The notes beneath the pieces were generated by a model that saw nothing but the letters and a program-made list of their open reading frames with translations, had not been told where the DNA came from and made no database searches. Of a DNA stretch of 14,339 bases, positions 7,339 through 14,339 are shown one piece after another. The stretch comes from Thalassiosira profunda (lineage: Eukaryota; Bacillariophyta; Thalassiosirophyceae; Thalassiosirales; Thalassiosiraceae). Both the position numbers and the translations under genes were made by a program. The stretch is from the NCBI GenBank assembly GCA_036939355.1, contig JALLAP010000353.1:1-14339 (forward strand), written 5' to 3'. Numbering within the stretch: the stretch's first letter is position 1; each line of letters opens with the position of its first letter.

Positions 7339-9438
7339 ATGATGGCTCCGCAGACATCACCCGCGTCGCAGGCGTCACCCGCCGAATTGCAGGACTTGCT
7401 GTCCGCTCTCCGGCGGACGTCGCTCTTCCAGCATGTTAGCCCGGAGGATCTATTCCGAGTGGCTCTTGAAACAGACCGCGTTGCCTTCCAGCCGGGCGAC
7501 GTACTTGGCCCGAAGGAGGGCGAGCCCCAGGACGCTCTGTTCGTGGTGACATCGGGCAGGCTGGTGCGAAAGACTGGACAGGGAAAAAGACTTCAGGAGG
7601 GGAGCGAGGATGTCCGACAGTTGAGCCCCGACGAGGCGGAGGAAATCACCCAATCCCAAGAGACGGCTAATAAGGGGAAAGCGGGCCCCGACGCCGGATC
7701 GTCTTCGGAAGAAAGTCTCAACACGGTGGGAGTTGTCGTTCGTGCAACTCCTGCTTCGAGCGATGGCAAATCGGCGACCATTAACGTCATGTGTCCAGAT
7801 CGTCCTGGATTAGTCGGTGACGTGGCTTCTATATTGATCCAGCATGGCCTTTCGATCGAAAACTCGACGATCAAAACAACCACAGAACCACGGGCAAAGA
7901 CGAAGGATACCGAACCCAACACAATCGAAGGATGGGCCAAGTGGACGCTATCCAAGAGAGGAGAAAACGAGGAAGATTCTCAAGACGATAACTTCCAGCA
8001 TACCGCGTACCAAGTCCACGAGGTGATCGACGCCAAAACCTTCCTGCCTGTGGCGGACGCTGCCCGGATGAGGCGCATTGAGGCGGCACTGAGGCGAGAC
8101 TTAGAGGACTACTACGTCCGAGACGACAGCTGGGACGGCTACAGCGACGACGCAACTAACGACGAAAAGTGGAAACAGGCCCGAGACGCCCAGAAGGGTT
8201 ACGTGGCCGCGTCTATCGTGGGGAGCTGCCGCAAGGCGCAGGCTGGAGGAATGAATGCATTCGGCACGCTGCACGTCTTCGGCCAATTACCGGCCGTGGC
8301 AACAACATACGCGGTTACGCCGGGAGTCGCCTGGAGACTTTCCTCCAAAACGTTGGAAAGGTTGATCGTTAGTGGCAATCGACCGACGAGCGTGGATGCA
8401 TTGCCTGGAGATGGATTGCCAACACAACCATCCATCATGGGTCGATTGTGGAGGGGGAAGATGTCCCCAGGAAAGAGCGCTGGCACCTTGGGTGTGAAAA
8501 ATGGAGGGACCGAATCTTCGCCAGACGTGCAGCTGGAGAATAGTTTTGCAGTGGACGTTGCCTCGGGCCTGGCTGCTGAGGTGTTCCGACTGTCAAACTC
8601 CTATTCTACACCCCTGTTTGAGCAACCGGCGCAGAAGGTGAACGTCGCCGCCGTGAGCGTCGCCGCTGCAGTGGAGTCCTACTATCGAAGCGCACTGAAC
8701 GCGTATCTCAACGCAGCCATCCAGTCCACGATGTCAGGCGCCAAAGCGGTTGTGACGCCTGCGTCCATGTTCCCTGACATGCACGTGCAAATCCCAACAA
8801 GGGTTCTCTACATTAATGGGTTCAAACTGTCTCGACAGTGGCTCGCCGAACTCGTCGAAGAGCCTGTGGCTGCCGCCACGGCCGTTGGGGATGAAACGCG
8901 CCAAAATCTGTTGAACCTAATTCCTGCACTGGTGCCGGGCGTCCTCATGACTCCGATCTCAAGCGTGCTCGAAGCATGTAATGCAGGACACTCGAATCCT
9001 GAACCGCTCTACCGACGTTGGATACGAGGCGTTGTGCCCCGATGCGGCCGCGAGATCATCTTTGGGTTGGGATTGAACAACCTTACTGACTGGGCGGAGG
9101 AGCGAATCCCACGGGACGTGTGTGAAGGCAAGGTAATGCGGAACGCCCTGGGTAGTTTGGCGGCCGGAGTGATCTCGGGCTACTTCAGCCATGTTCCCCA
9201 CAATCTCTCGACGATGAAGCTGCTGCAGCCCGATGTCTCTTACCGGACGCACGTGAATAGTCTGATCGAGGCAGCAAAGAGTCGCGTTCCGGAAACGTTG
9301 CCCCCTGCGTCGAGGCAGACGGCCGCAACGGCATTGGCATTGATATGGCCAAAGGGGTTGACAATTCGTACGACTCAGGTTGTCGGCTCCTTCGTCCTGC
9401 TGAACGGCATCTCTCACCTCCTAGATCAGAGAAAGTGA
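7339..9438 (+). CDS. Split CNB domain with inserted ACT domain, fused to mitochondrial-carrier-like C-terminus
   Basis: ATG at 7339 (or the next, 7342); 699 aa in a single exon. Residues 29-79 (LFQHVSPEDLFRVALETDRV ... DALFVVTSGRLVRKT) are the first half of a cyclic-nucleotide-binding (CNB) fold. Residues 305-345 (FGTLHVFGQLPAVATTYAVT ... AWRLSSKTLERLI) are its second half. Between them, residues 130-255 form a GlnD/ACR-type ACT domain: INVMCPDRPGLVGDVASILI ... AYQVHEVIDAKTFLPV ... RRIEAALRRDL. The CNB phosphate-binding cassette has Thr310 in place of the usual Glu (FGE) and Ala319 in place of Arg (PRxA), so cNMP binding is unlikely. Residues about 435-699 resemble SLC25 carriers: RWIRGVVPRCGREIIFGLGL, LGSLAAGVISGYFSHVPHNL, LIWPKGLTIRTTQVVGSFVL. 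I infer a ligand-sensing regulatory head on a membrane carrier-like body; substrate and ligand are unknown. Confidence 0.8.
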   Translation: MMAPQTSPASQASPAELQDLLSALRRTSLFQHVSPEDLFRVALETDRVAFQPGDVLGPKEGEPQDALFVVTSGRLVRKTGQGKRLQEGSEDVRQLSPDEAEEITQSQETANKGKAGPDAGSSSEESLNTVGVVVRATPASSDGKSATINVMCPDRPGLVGDVASILIQHGLSIENSTIKTTTEPRAKTKDTEPNTIEGWAKWTLSKRGENEEDSQDDNFQHTAYQVHEVIDAKTFLPVADAARMRRIEAALRRDLEDYYVRDDSWDGYSDDATNDEKWKQARDAQKGYVAASIVGSCRKAQAGGMNAFGTLHVFGQLPAVATTYAVTPGVAWRLSSKTLERLIVSGNRPTSVDALPGDGLPTQPSIMGRLWRGKMSPGKSAGTLGVKNGGTESSPDVQLENSFAVDVASGLAAEVFRLSNSYSTPLFEQPAQKVNVAAVSVAAAVESYYRSALNAYLNAAIQSTMSGAKAVVTPASMFPDMHVQIPTRVLYINGFKLSRQWLAELVEEPVAAATAVGDETRQNLLNLIPALVPGVLMTPISSVLEACNAGHSNPEPLYRRWIRGVVPRCGREIIFGLGLNNLTDWAEERIPRDVCEGKVMRNALGSLAAGVISGYFSHVPHNLSTMKLLQPDVSYRTHVNSLIEAAKSRVPETLPPASRQTAATALALIWPKGLTIRTTQVVGSFVLLNGISHLLDQRK

Positions 9439-9572
9439 TTATGTGTAGATTCGGCGATGTTCCATACCAAGTTGAAGACTTGTGGCTGTGATCTACAAAG
9501 TTGATGTCTTCCTAATTGTTACTTACCCCGTTCTCTTCACCTCCTCTTTGCTACCTCTAGCATTTGCGCACT
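9439..9572. other. Convergent intergenic region
   Basis: This 134-nt gap between two convergent stop codons is AT-richer than the coding sequence and should hold both 3' UTRs. I see no gene. Confidence 0.5.
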
Positions 9573-11190
9573 TTAAACACCCCAAGATCTCAATATCTCG
9601 TCGCACCGCGACATCAACCACACAGCCGATCCGATCGATTTGTTGTAGCTTGTTTTGTTCATCGTGCGGGCGCATCCTTCCTTGTCCTCTCTCTCCACGG
9701 GCTCCTCGAACCTATCCCAGGTGTAGGCGATGATAAGCCGGCATAAGTCAAGGACTGCCGTTTCGTATTGATCGATAAAAGTCTCATAGCTGTAGCCCTC
9801 CCTAGCTTCCTCAACAGAATCAAATGCTCCAAACTTGACGAGGTACTTTTGCAGCTCGTCAAAGTAGTGCCTCTGGAGCTCCTCTTCGCCGCCATCTACC
9901 AGCCGGTCAGAATGGACGGCAGATGTGATAAAGTGCGCAATGTCCGATGCCGCCAGGCCGAAGCCACTCCACTGATAATCGATCATCCCAATCTCCAGCT
10001 CCTGCCCCTCCAAATGGCGGAAAAAGAGGTTGGCGGATTTGGGATCTCCGTGGGTGAACGTGCGATACTGTTGGTTGGACTCTGCCAGAGCTTTGTCGGC
10101 AAACGGATGTGCCAGCCGGCCGCATTCTTCCGCCACCGATTCCAGCCGCTCGCCCAGGTTGTCCCAGTAGTCGAACTGCGACNGCCAGCCGGCCGCATTC
10201 TTCCGCCACCGATTCCAGCCGCTCGCCCAGGTTGTCCCAGTAGTCGAACTGCGACAGATCCTTCTCGAACTTCATTTTCTTCTTGGCCCACTCCTCCGCA
10301 ACCATCTGGCACTGGCCCTTGTTTTGCGCCTTGGGCTGCACGTACGATCCCGATTTCCACACGCCCTCCTCCAGCTCTTTCGCGGCCTCTGCGTCCTCCC
10401 AGAACGAACTTCCGTGCCAGAAATAGGCATGCATCTTGGCAAACATCGTCAGAGTGGCCTTGCACTCGTCCACATCGTGCAGCAGCCACTGCTGGTACCA
10501 ACCATCCGTGGGGGACATGTCCTCCAGCAAAAAGCTGTACGCCGAATCGATGGGGTTGTCCGGATTGGGCTCCAGCTTGGCGTCGTAGCAGCGGGGGATG
10601 TGCACCCCCGTCTTGTCCACCAGCTGCTGACAAGCCTTGGACTTTAGGAAGGCCGCCACGACCTGGTAGGATTTGGAATCCCTTACCAGCTTGAACGGGG
10701 CCGTCTTCATCTTCTCCCACGCGTGGCCGAGGTGGGAGAACACGATGCGCTTGTAGAAGGCCGTTTCCCCGCCCGGCTGCAGATGGACTCGGCAGGCGTT
10801 GCTCATGAAGCCGCGAAAGGCGTCCGACTCTGGGCAAGTGTATGATTCGACATTGTCGAGGCCCATCGTTTCCGCAAAGTACTCCACCGAGAGCGGATTC
10901 CCCTCCAGATCCCGGACGATGCTGTCGACGGGCTCGTGATACGAATACGTGTCCTCGAGCACATCTATGACCTTGTCTCCGACGGCAGTTTTGGGAGGGT
11001 CGCCGCTGAAATCTCCAGCGGGATCGTTGGAGGTGGACTTGGCCGCATCTCCCACGCCGATCGAGGTGGCGAAATGGTGGCTGCCGCCGAACGAAGATCC
11101 GGACACCGGCGCGCCCGCGCGGCGGGCAAGCGGCAGGGCGAAGCCCGCCGCCGCCGGCACGGCGCAGAGGGCGATTGCAAACGACCTCAT
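9573..11190 (-). CDS. Plastid-targeted EcKinase/CHK-like small-molecule kinase (frame broken by assembly duplication)
   Basis: ATG at 11188-11190. The N-terminus MRSFAIALCAVPAAAGFALP is a signal peptide with an ASAFAP-like site (Phe17), predicting plastid import. The kinase part has SAYSFLLEDMSPTDGW, LTMFAKMHAYFWHGSSFWED, the catalytic THGDPKSANLFF (HGDxxxxN, Brenner motif, about 10040) and MIDYQWSGFGLAASDIAHFI (metal-binding Asp). This pattern fits the aminoglycoside/choline-kinase-like superfamily, nearest the EcKinase/CHK group known from ecdysteroid kinases. The substrate is unknown; algae lack ecdysteroids as far as I know. An N at 10183 sits between two identical 72-nt copies (10111-10182 and 10184-10255). 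Removing the N plus one copy (73 nt) joins the two frames into 514 aa, so the break is an assembly artefact. Confidence 0.8.
10111..10255. repeat. Exact 72-nt direct repeat around a single N (assembly join)
   Basis: Positions 10111-10182 and 10184-10255 are identical (start gccagccggccgc, end gaactgcgac) and separated only by the N at 10183. Two contig ends that overlap but were scaffolded rather than merged would give this pattern. The duplication causes the only frame break in the kinase gene. Confidence 0.9.
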
Positions 11191-11448
11191 GGCTGGATGG
11201 CCAAGAATTTATGAGCATCCGCCCCTCGCTCCTGCATCACCGACCAACCGAACCTCGGCTCGTCCCCGCGCTTCTGTGCAGCTTTGGCTGATGGCCGGCT
11301 GCCGGCTGTCTGGCAAAAGCAGCTTGTGGTGCCATGGGTGCACCTTCTCACGTTTCTTGCACCTCGACAGTAAAGTGCACACTCAAAACTGGTGCACACG
11401 CACAGCTCCCTCGCCCCTCGCGCCGCCGACCCTCGAACCGACCACACC
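11191..11448. promoter_or_regulatory. Divergent promoter between kinase and BAF60 genes
   Basis: This 258-nt gap separates two divergent ATGs and must supply both promoters. Near the plus-strand gene, gtgcac occurs three times (11339-11344, about 11376-11381, 11393-11398), the last two as gtgcacac. GTGCAC is palindromic and could act in either direction. No TATA element is obvious. Confidence 0.35.
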
Positions 11449-13494
11449 ATGGCCTCCGCCGCCCCCTCCTCCCGGATGGCACAGCTCTACGAGCGGCACC
11501 GCGCCGCCCTCCGTCGCCTCGACGACCTGGAATCCCGCCTCGCCTCGCGGGCGGCCGCCCACCGGCGGCGGGCGACCAACGTCGTCGAGGAGGTCCCGAC
11601 GAGCCGGCGGACGCACGCGCGCATCTTCGTGTCGCATAGGGTGGAGGGCGGGGACGACGCCGACGACGACGACGACGAGGAGGGCAAAAAGGAGGAAGCG
11701 GCCGCTCCGGCAGCCGAGGCCCCAGCTCAAGCAGCCGCGGCGGCGCGGCCCGGCGGCAAAGATTTCGGCGCCCTCCTCCACTCCTCCGCGCACCAGCCCG
11801 TGGAGCAGGCCGCCGCCAAGAAGGCGCCGCGGGGCCAGCCGACGACCAAGGGGGTCCGGAAGTGGACGCTCGTGGTGGAGGGGGGACTGCTCGTCCCCCA
11901 CCTCGACCACGCGAGCGCCACGGCCGTCGATGCCAAGCTCGATGCCGGGCTGCCCATCTTGGGGAGCGGGGGGTTGGGCGACGACGAGGCGGGGATGCAC
12001 GGGGCGGACGCGCCAAGGAGGGAGCGGTGGCGGGGGGGAGCGGCGGAGCGGGAGGGAGAAAAGGACGTGGAGCCGTTGATCTTTACGCATTTGTTCGACA
12101 AGATGGAGGTGGAGCTGAAGATCATCAAGAAGCAGTCCGAGAAGCCGTTGGAGACGACGGCCGTGACCCGCAGCGGATTGGGGGCGGTGCCCGAGCCCCC
12201 GTCCCCGGAGGCGGTGGCAGAAACAAAGAAGTTCGCGTGGGAACGGGCCCGATCGCAAACGCCAGACTCCAACGCCTTCTTCGTCGTGCACAACGAGGCG
12301 AGCGACTTCCAATCGCTCGGAGGCAAAGTGTTCAAGTCCGTCTTCAATGTGGATCACGTGAAGGCCAAGATCAAGCTGTACCGGAGGCAGGGCGAGGAGG
12401 GGAATTACGTCCCCTCCCGCGCCATGTGCGAGGCCTTCTTCCCCACGTTCATCGGAAAGAAGGCCGCGGCGGAGATGAGAACGAAGGACAAGGGCGGCAA
12501 GTCGAAGAAGCGAAAGAAGTCGGGAGGGGGAGGCGGGGAGGCCATCGCGCGGACGGACTCGTCGGCCAATTTGCAAACCGACGCGTCCAACTCCTCCATT
12601 CCGCCGGGGAAGGAGGCGGCGTTCGCGAGCCGGCAGTCGTCAGCGCTCTCGTCGGGGGAGGCGCCGCCGGCGCCCGCATCGACGGCAGTGGAGGACACCG
12701 ACGCGGAAACCCACGTGCCCCCGACGGTGACCGTCGACGAGGCCCTCCGCGCCATCTTCTTTTACGTCCGGACGCGGAATTTGCAGGACGCGACCGACCT
12801 CTCCGTGGTCAACAACGACGAGACGCTGGCGGCCTTGTTTGGCTGCAGTCGGATGCTCTTCTCGGCGGTGCGGGGGCTCCTCCTCGAGCGGCAATTGTTG
12901 GTGCAGGTGCAGCCGGGGACGCATCCCATCATCTTCAACTACAACATGACGTTGGGCGGCGCCGAGCCACTAACGAAGAAGCGCAAGACGAAGGCTGACG
13001 TACCGAAGGAGGAAACGCCGGAGAAATCGTCGAAGAGGAGGTCCGCCAAAGCCGATCCGGACGCTCAGGAAAACGAGGAAGCGGAGATCGCCCCCCATCA
13101 GACCATGCTCTCGTGCGACGTGGACGTGGAGGTCCCCAACCTCTTCCACGTGCGCACCCGCGACGTGCTCCGCCGGACCAAGTATCGCGAATTTGAGTAC
13201 ACCTCGGGGCGGGTCAAGGCCCTGCGCTCCCTCCTATCGGCGGGCCTCCACGAAGAGACGGCGAAGAACGTCCTGGGCGACGCCGTGGCGGGCAAGGGGT
13301 ACGCGCCGTACCACAAGCAGGTGTGGATGGCGCTGGCGAAGGGATCGCACGAGGGCGGCGAGGCGCAGCGGGCGGCGCTCATCGATTTGCGGACCACGTC
13401 TTTGATGGAGAAGCTGGAGGAGCGGTGTTCTGTGGCCAAGGGGTACTGGGATGTGGCAAGCGCGTGCCAGGACCTTTGCAAGGAGGAGAAGTAG
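11449..13494 (+). CDS. SWI/SNF chromatin-remodelling subunit, BAF60/SMARCD/Swp73 family
   Basis: The ATG at 11449 has a good context (cacaccATGG); 681 aa in one exon. The protein follows animal SMARCD1 block by block. RRTHARIFVSHRVEGG matches KRKLRIFIS. RKWTLVVEGGLLVP (about 11860) matches SWELRVEGRLLED. LIFTHLFDKMEVELK matches FSSFFKSLVIELD. FNVDHVKAKIKLYRRQ and SRAMCEAFFPTFIGK align with the pre-SWIB region. A SWIB domain lies at about 12721-12915 (EALRAIFFYVRTRNLQDATD, VNNDETLAALFGCSRMLFSA). CDVDVEVPNLFHVRTRDVLR is the post-SWIB block. It is longer than the roughly 500-aa family norm because of low-complexity inserts: an Asp/Glu run (about 11650-11690), a Ser/Lys/Gly insert (12480-12700) and a second Lys-rich insert (12970-13090). 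The Lys-rich tracts could be nuclear-localisation signals. Role: bridge between remodeller core and transcription factors in the nucleus. Confidence 0.85.
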   Translation: MASAAPSSRMAQLYERHRAALRRLDDLESRLASRAAAHRRRATNVVEEVPTSRRTHARIFVSHRVEGGDDADDDDDEEGKKEEAAAPAAEAPAQAAAAARPGGKDFGALLHSSAHQPVEQAAAKKAPRGQPTTKGVRKWTLVVEGGLLVPHLDHASATAVDAKLDAGLPILGSGGLGDDEAGMHGADAPRRERWRGGAAEREGEKDVEPLIFTHLFDKMEVELKIIKKQSEKPLETTAVTRSGLGAVPEPPSPEAVAETKKFAWERARSQTPDSNAFFVVHNEASDFQSLGGKVFKSVFNVDHVKAKIKLYRRQGEEGNYVPSRAMCEAFFPTFIGKKAAAEMRTKDKGGKSKKRKKSGGGGGEAIARTDSSANLQTDASNSSIPPGKEAAFASRQSSALSSGEAPPAPASTAVEDTDAETHVPPTVTVDEALRAIFFYVRTRNLQDATDLSVVNNDETLAALFGCSRMLFSAVRGLLLERQLLVQVQPGTHPIIFNYNMTLGGAEPLTKKRKTKADVPKEETPEKSSKRRSAKADPDAQENEEAEIAPHQTMLSCDVDVEVPNLFHVRTRDVLRRTKYREFEYTSGRVKALRSLLSAGLHEETAKNVLGDAVAGKGYAPYHKQVWMALAKGSHEGGEAQRAALIDLRTTSLMEKLEERCSVAKGYWDVASACQDLCKEEK

Positions 13495-13639
13495 CTAAGA
13501 TCAACTCATTGCATTGTAGTCTTTGCCTAATTTACATTGAGCTTGTTACAAGTCCTATTCGCTTCTGCTCGATAGTCGTCTTCCGCCTCTCTAGAGAGCG
13601 CCAGGGAGAAGTGTGCATTGCAATGCGCTAGCAGACAGA
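13495..13639. other. Convergent intergenic region
   Basis: This 145-nt AT-richer gap between convergent stop codons presumably carries both 3' UTRs. No gene is seen. Confidence 0.5.
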
Positions 13640-14339
13640 TCATTTCAGGTTCGGTAGGACAGGGTCGAACTCCGACAGCCATACAATCACCACAGAGATG
13701 TTGTCCCCAGACCCTCGCCTCAAGGCTTCGTTGGCCACGAACCTCGACATGTTTTTTCGTCGCAAATACTTGAGGCTCGCCATATCCTCTTCGCTGACGA
13801 TGGCAGCCCCGTCTTTCGGTGGGGAATGCAGCCTCTTGTGTACATAAGTTACAACGTCTTGGCTTGACATGACGTCCCACAATCCATCGCTCGCCAAGAC
13901 GATGAACTCGTCCTTGTCGTCATACACCGGAAAGCGCTTGATCTCCACCTCTCCAGAAACGGCAGGCTTCGCGAAGCGGTCGCCAACGGCGCGGGAGAGG
14001 CTTAAATTCCTCACCCGGTGGACCTTGCAGTAATGATCCCACTCGATCTTCTCGCCCATGGCGAGGATGCGGGCCTTCTCCTTGTCGTCGTTCGGCTTGT
14101 GATCCCGAGTCAAATCGACGGCTGTGCCATTGCGGCTGAGGACTCCACGACTATCACCAATGTTGGCAGAGATCAGCGTCCGCGCTCCATCATTCGCTTC
14201 GTGTAAGATCGTTGCTACTGCCGTGCTTCCTTGATACTCATATTCGTCGTTCACTAGGATCTCCTTGTCGACTTGATCAAAGGCAGCTTGCAGGGCGGCA
14301 GCGACAGCAGACACTGGCAGCTGGCCCACGTTTGAGAGG
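13640..14339 (-). CDS. PP2C-type (PPM) Ser/Thr protein phosphatase, C-terminal part
   Basis: The frame is open to the window edge, so the N-terminus is missing here, including the RxxE and DGHGG metal-binding motifs. The visible PPM motifs are in order: YQGSTAVATIL, LISANIGDSRGVLSRNG, LTRDHKP, LSLSRAVGDRF, FIVLASDGLWDVMSSQDVV and GSGDNISVVIV. The metal-ligand Asp residues in SDG and GDN are present, so the enzyme is probably active. An insertion rich in Lys/Ser (HSPPKDGAAIVSEEDMASLK) sits before the last helix. The protein ends soon after the catalytic fold (EFDPVLPNLK), with no extra C-terminal domain. It dephosphorylates Ser/Thr proteins in an Mg/Mn-dependent way; substrate unknown. Confidence 0.9.
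   Translation of the reverse strand, partial: LSNVGQLPVSAVAAALQAAFDQVDKEILVNDEYEYQGSTAVATILHEANDGARTLISANIGDSRGVLSRNGTAVDLTRDHKPNDDKEKARILAMGEKIEWDHYCKVHRVRNLSLSRAVGDRFAKPAVSGEVEIKRFPVYDDKDEFIVLASDGLWDVMSSQDVVTYVHKRLHSPPKDGAAIVSEEDMASLKYLRRKNMSRFVANEALRRGSGDNISVVIVWLSEFDPVLPNLK

Noticed and set aside
6963..7439. 158-codon plus-strand open frame before the CNB-ACT-carrier gene
   Set aside because: It lies mainly in the divergent promoter and overlaps the real start; low-complexity Pro/Leu/Arg content.
9768..10694. 308-codon plus-strand open frame
   Set aside because: It runs through the N and the duplicated 72 nt and is antisense to the kinase; Pro/Arg-rich shadow.
11383..12576. 397-codon minus-strand open frame opposite the BAF60 gene
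   Set aside because: GC-rich coding sequence often leaves the opposite strand open. The product is Arg/Leu/Pro/Gly-rich without motifs, and the plus frame matches BAF60 along its length.
11862..12998. 378-codon plus-strand open frame overlapping BAF60 in another frame
   Set aside because: Gly/Arg-rich shadow frame; no domain content.
1..14339. CRISPR arrays, transposons, tRNA or rRNA genes
   Set aside because: No regularly spaced repeats, terminal repeats with transposase, cloverleaf-like or rRNA-like sequence was seen by eye on either strand.

Overview
This window reads as nuclear DNA of a eukaryotic alga with a complex (secondary red) plastid, most likely a diatom, and Thalassiosira-like is my best guess. 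Three observations support this. Genes carry short introns with GT...AG borders. Two proteins begin with a signal peptide ending in an ASAFAP-like site (AFAF in one, GFALP in the other), which is the diatom plastid-import signature. A pair of small 'GDRV...GTVV...W...PYQ' proteins resembles a family I associate with diatom genomes. The sequence looks like a draft assembly: one N sits inside an exact 72-nt duplication, and three loci have broken frames or missing exons.

Layout, left to right. (1) 3-1538 (+): 3' part of a gene fusing an RRM RNA-binding domain, a Gly/Arg-rich stretch, two tandem acidic repeats and a RapZ-C-like domain. (2) 1775-2340 and 3329-3456 (-): two pieces of an MgtC/SapB-family membrane protein, without its usual middle segment. 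They flank (3), an opposite-strand Lys-rich unknown gene at 2573-3244 that shows an apparent double frameshift. (4, 5) 3967-4556 and 4633-4992 (+): tandem paralogues with similar upstream introns; splicing could also join them into one two-domain protein. (6) 5092-6772 (-): plastid-targeted, AAA-less M41 (FtsH-like) peptidase. (7) 7339-9438 (+): a degenerate cyclic-nucleotide-binding domain interrupted by an ACT domain, followed by a mitochondrial-carrier-like C-terminus. (8) 9573-11190 (-): plastid-targeted EcKinase/CHK-like small-molecule kinase, broken only by the assembly duplication. (9) 11449-13494 (+): BAF60/SMARCD/Swp73 subunit of a SWI/SNF remodeller. (10) 13640-14339 (-): C-terminal part of a PP2C phosphatase, running off the window.

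These genes do not form a pathway or operon. They are closely packed and mostly alternate in strand, with short convergent 3' gaps (about 100-240 nt) and divergent 5' gaps (about 260-570 nt) that probably hold two-way promoters. The best candidates for something undescribed are the CNB-ACT-carrier fusion (7) and the RRM-RapZ-C fusion (1). I see no CRISPR array, transposon, rRNA or tRNA gene.
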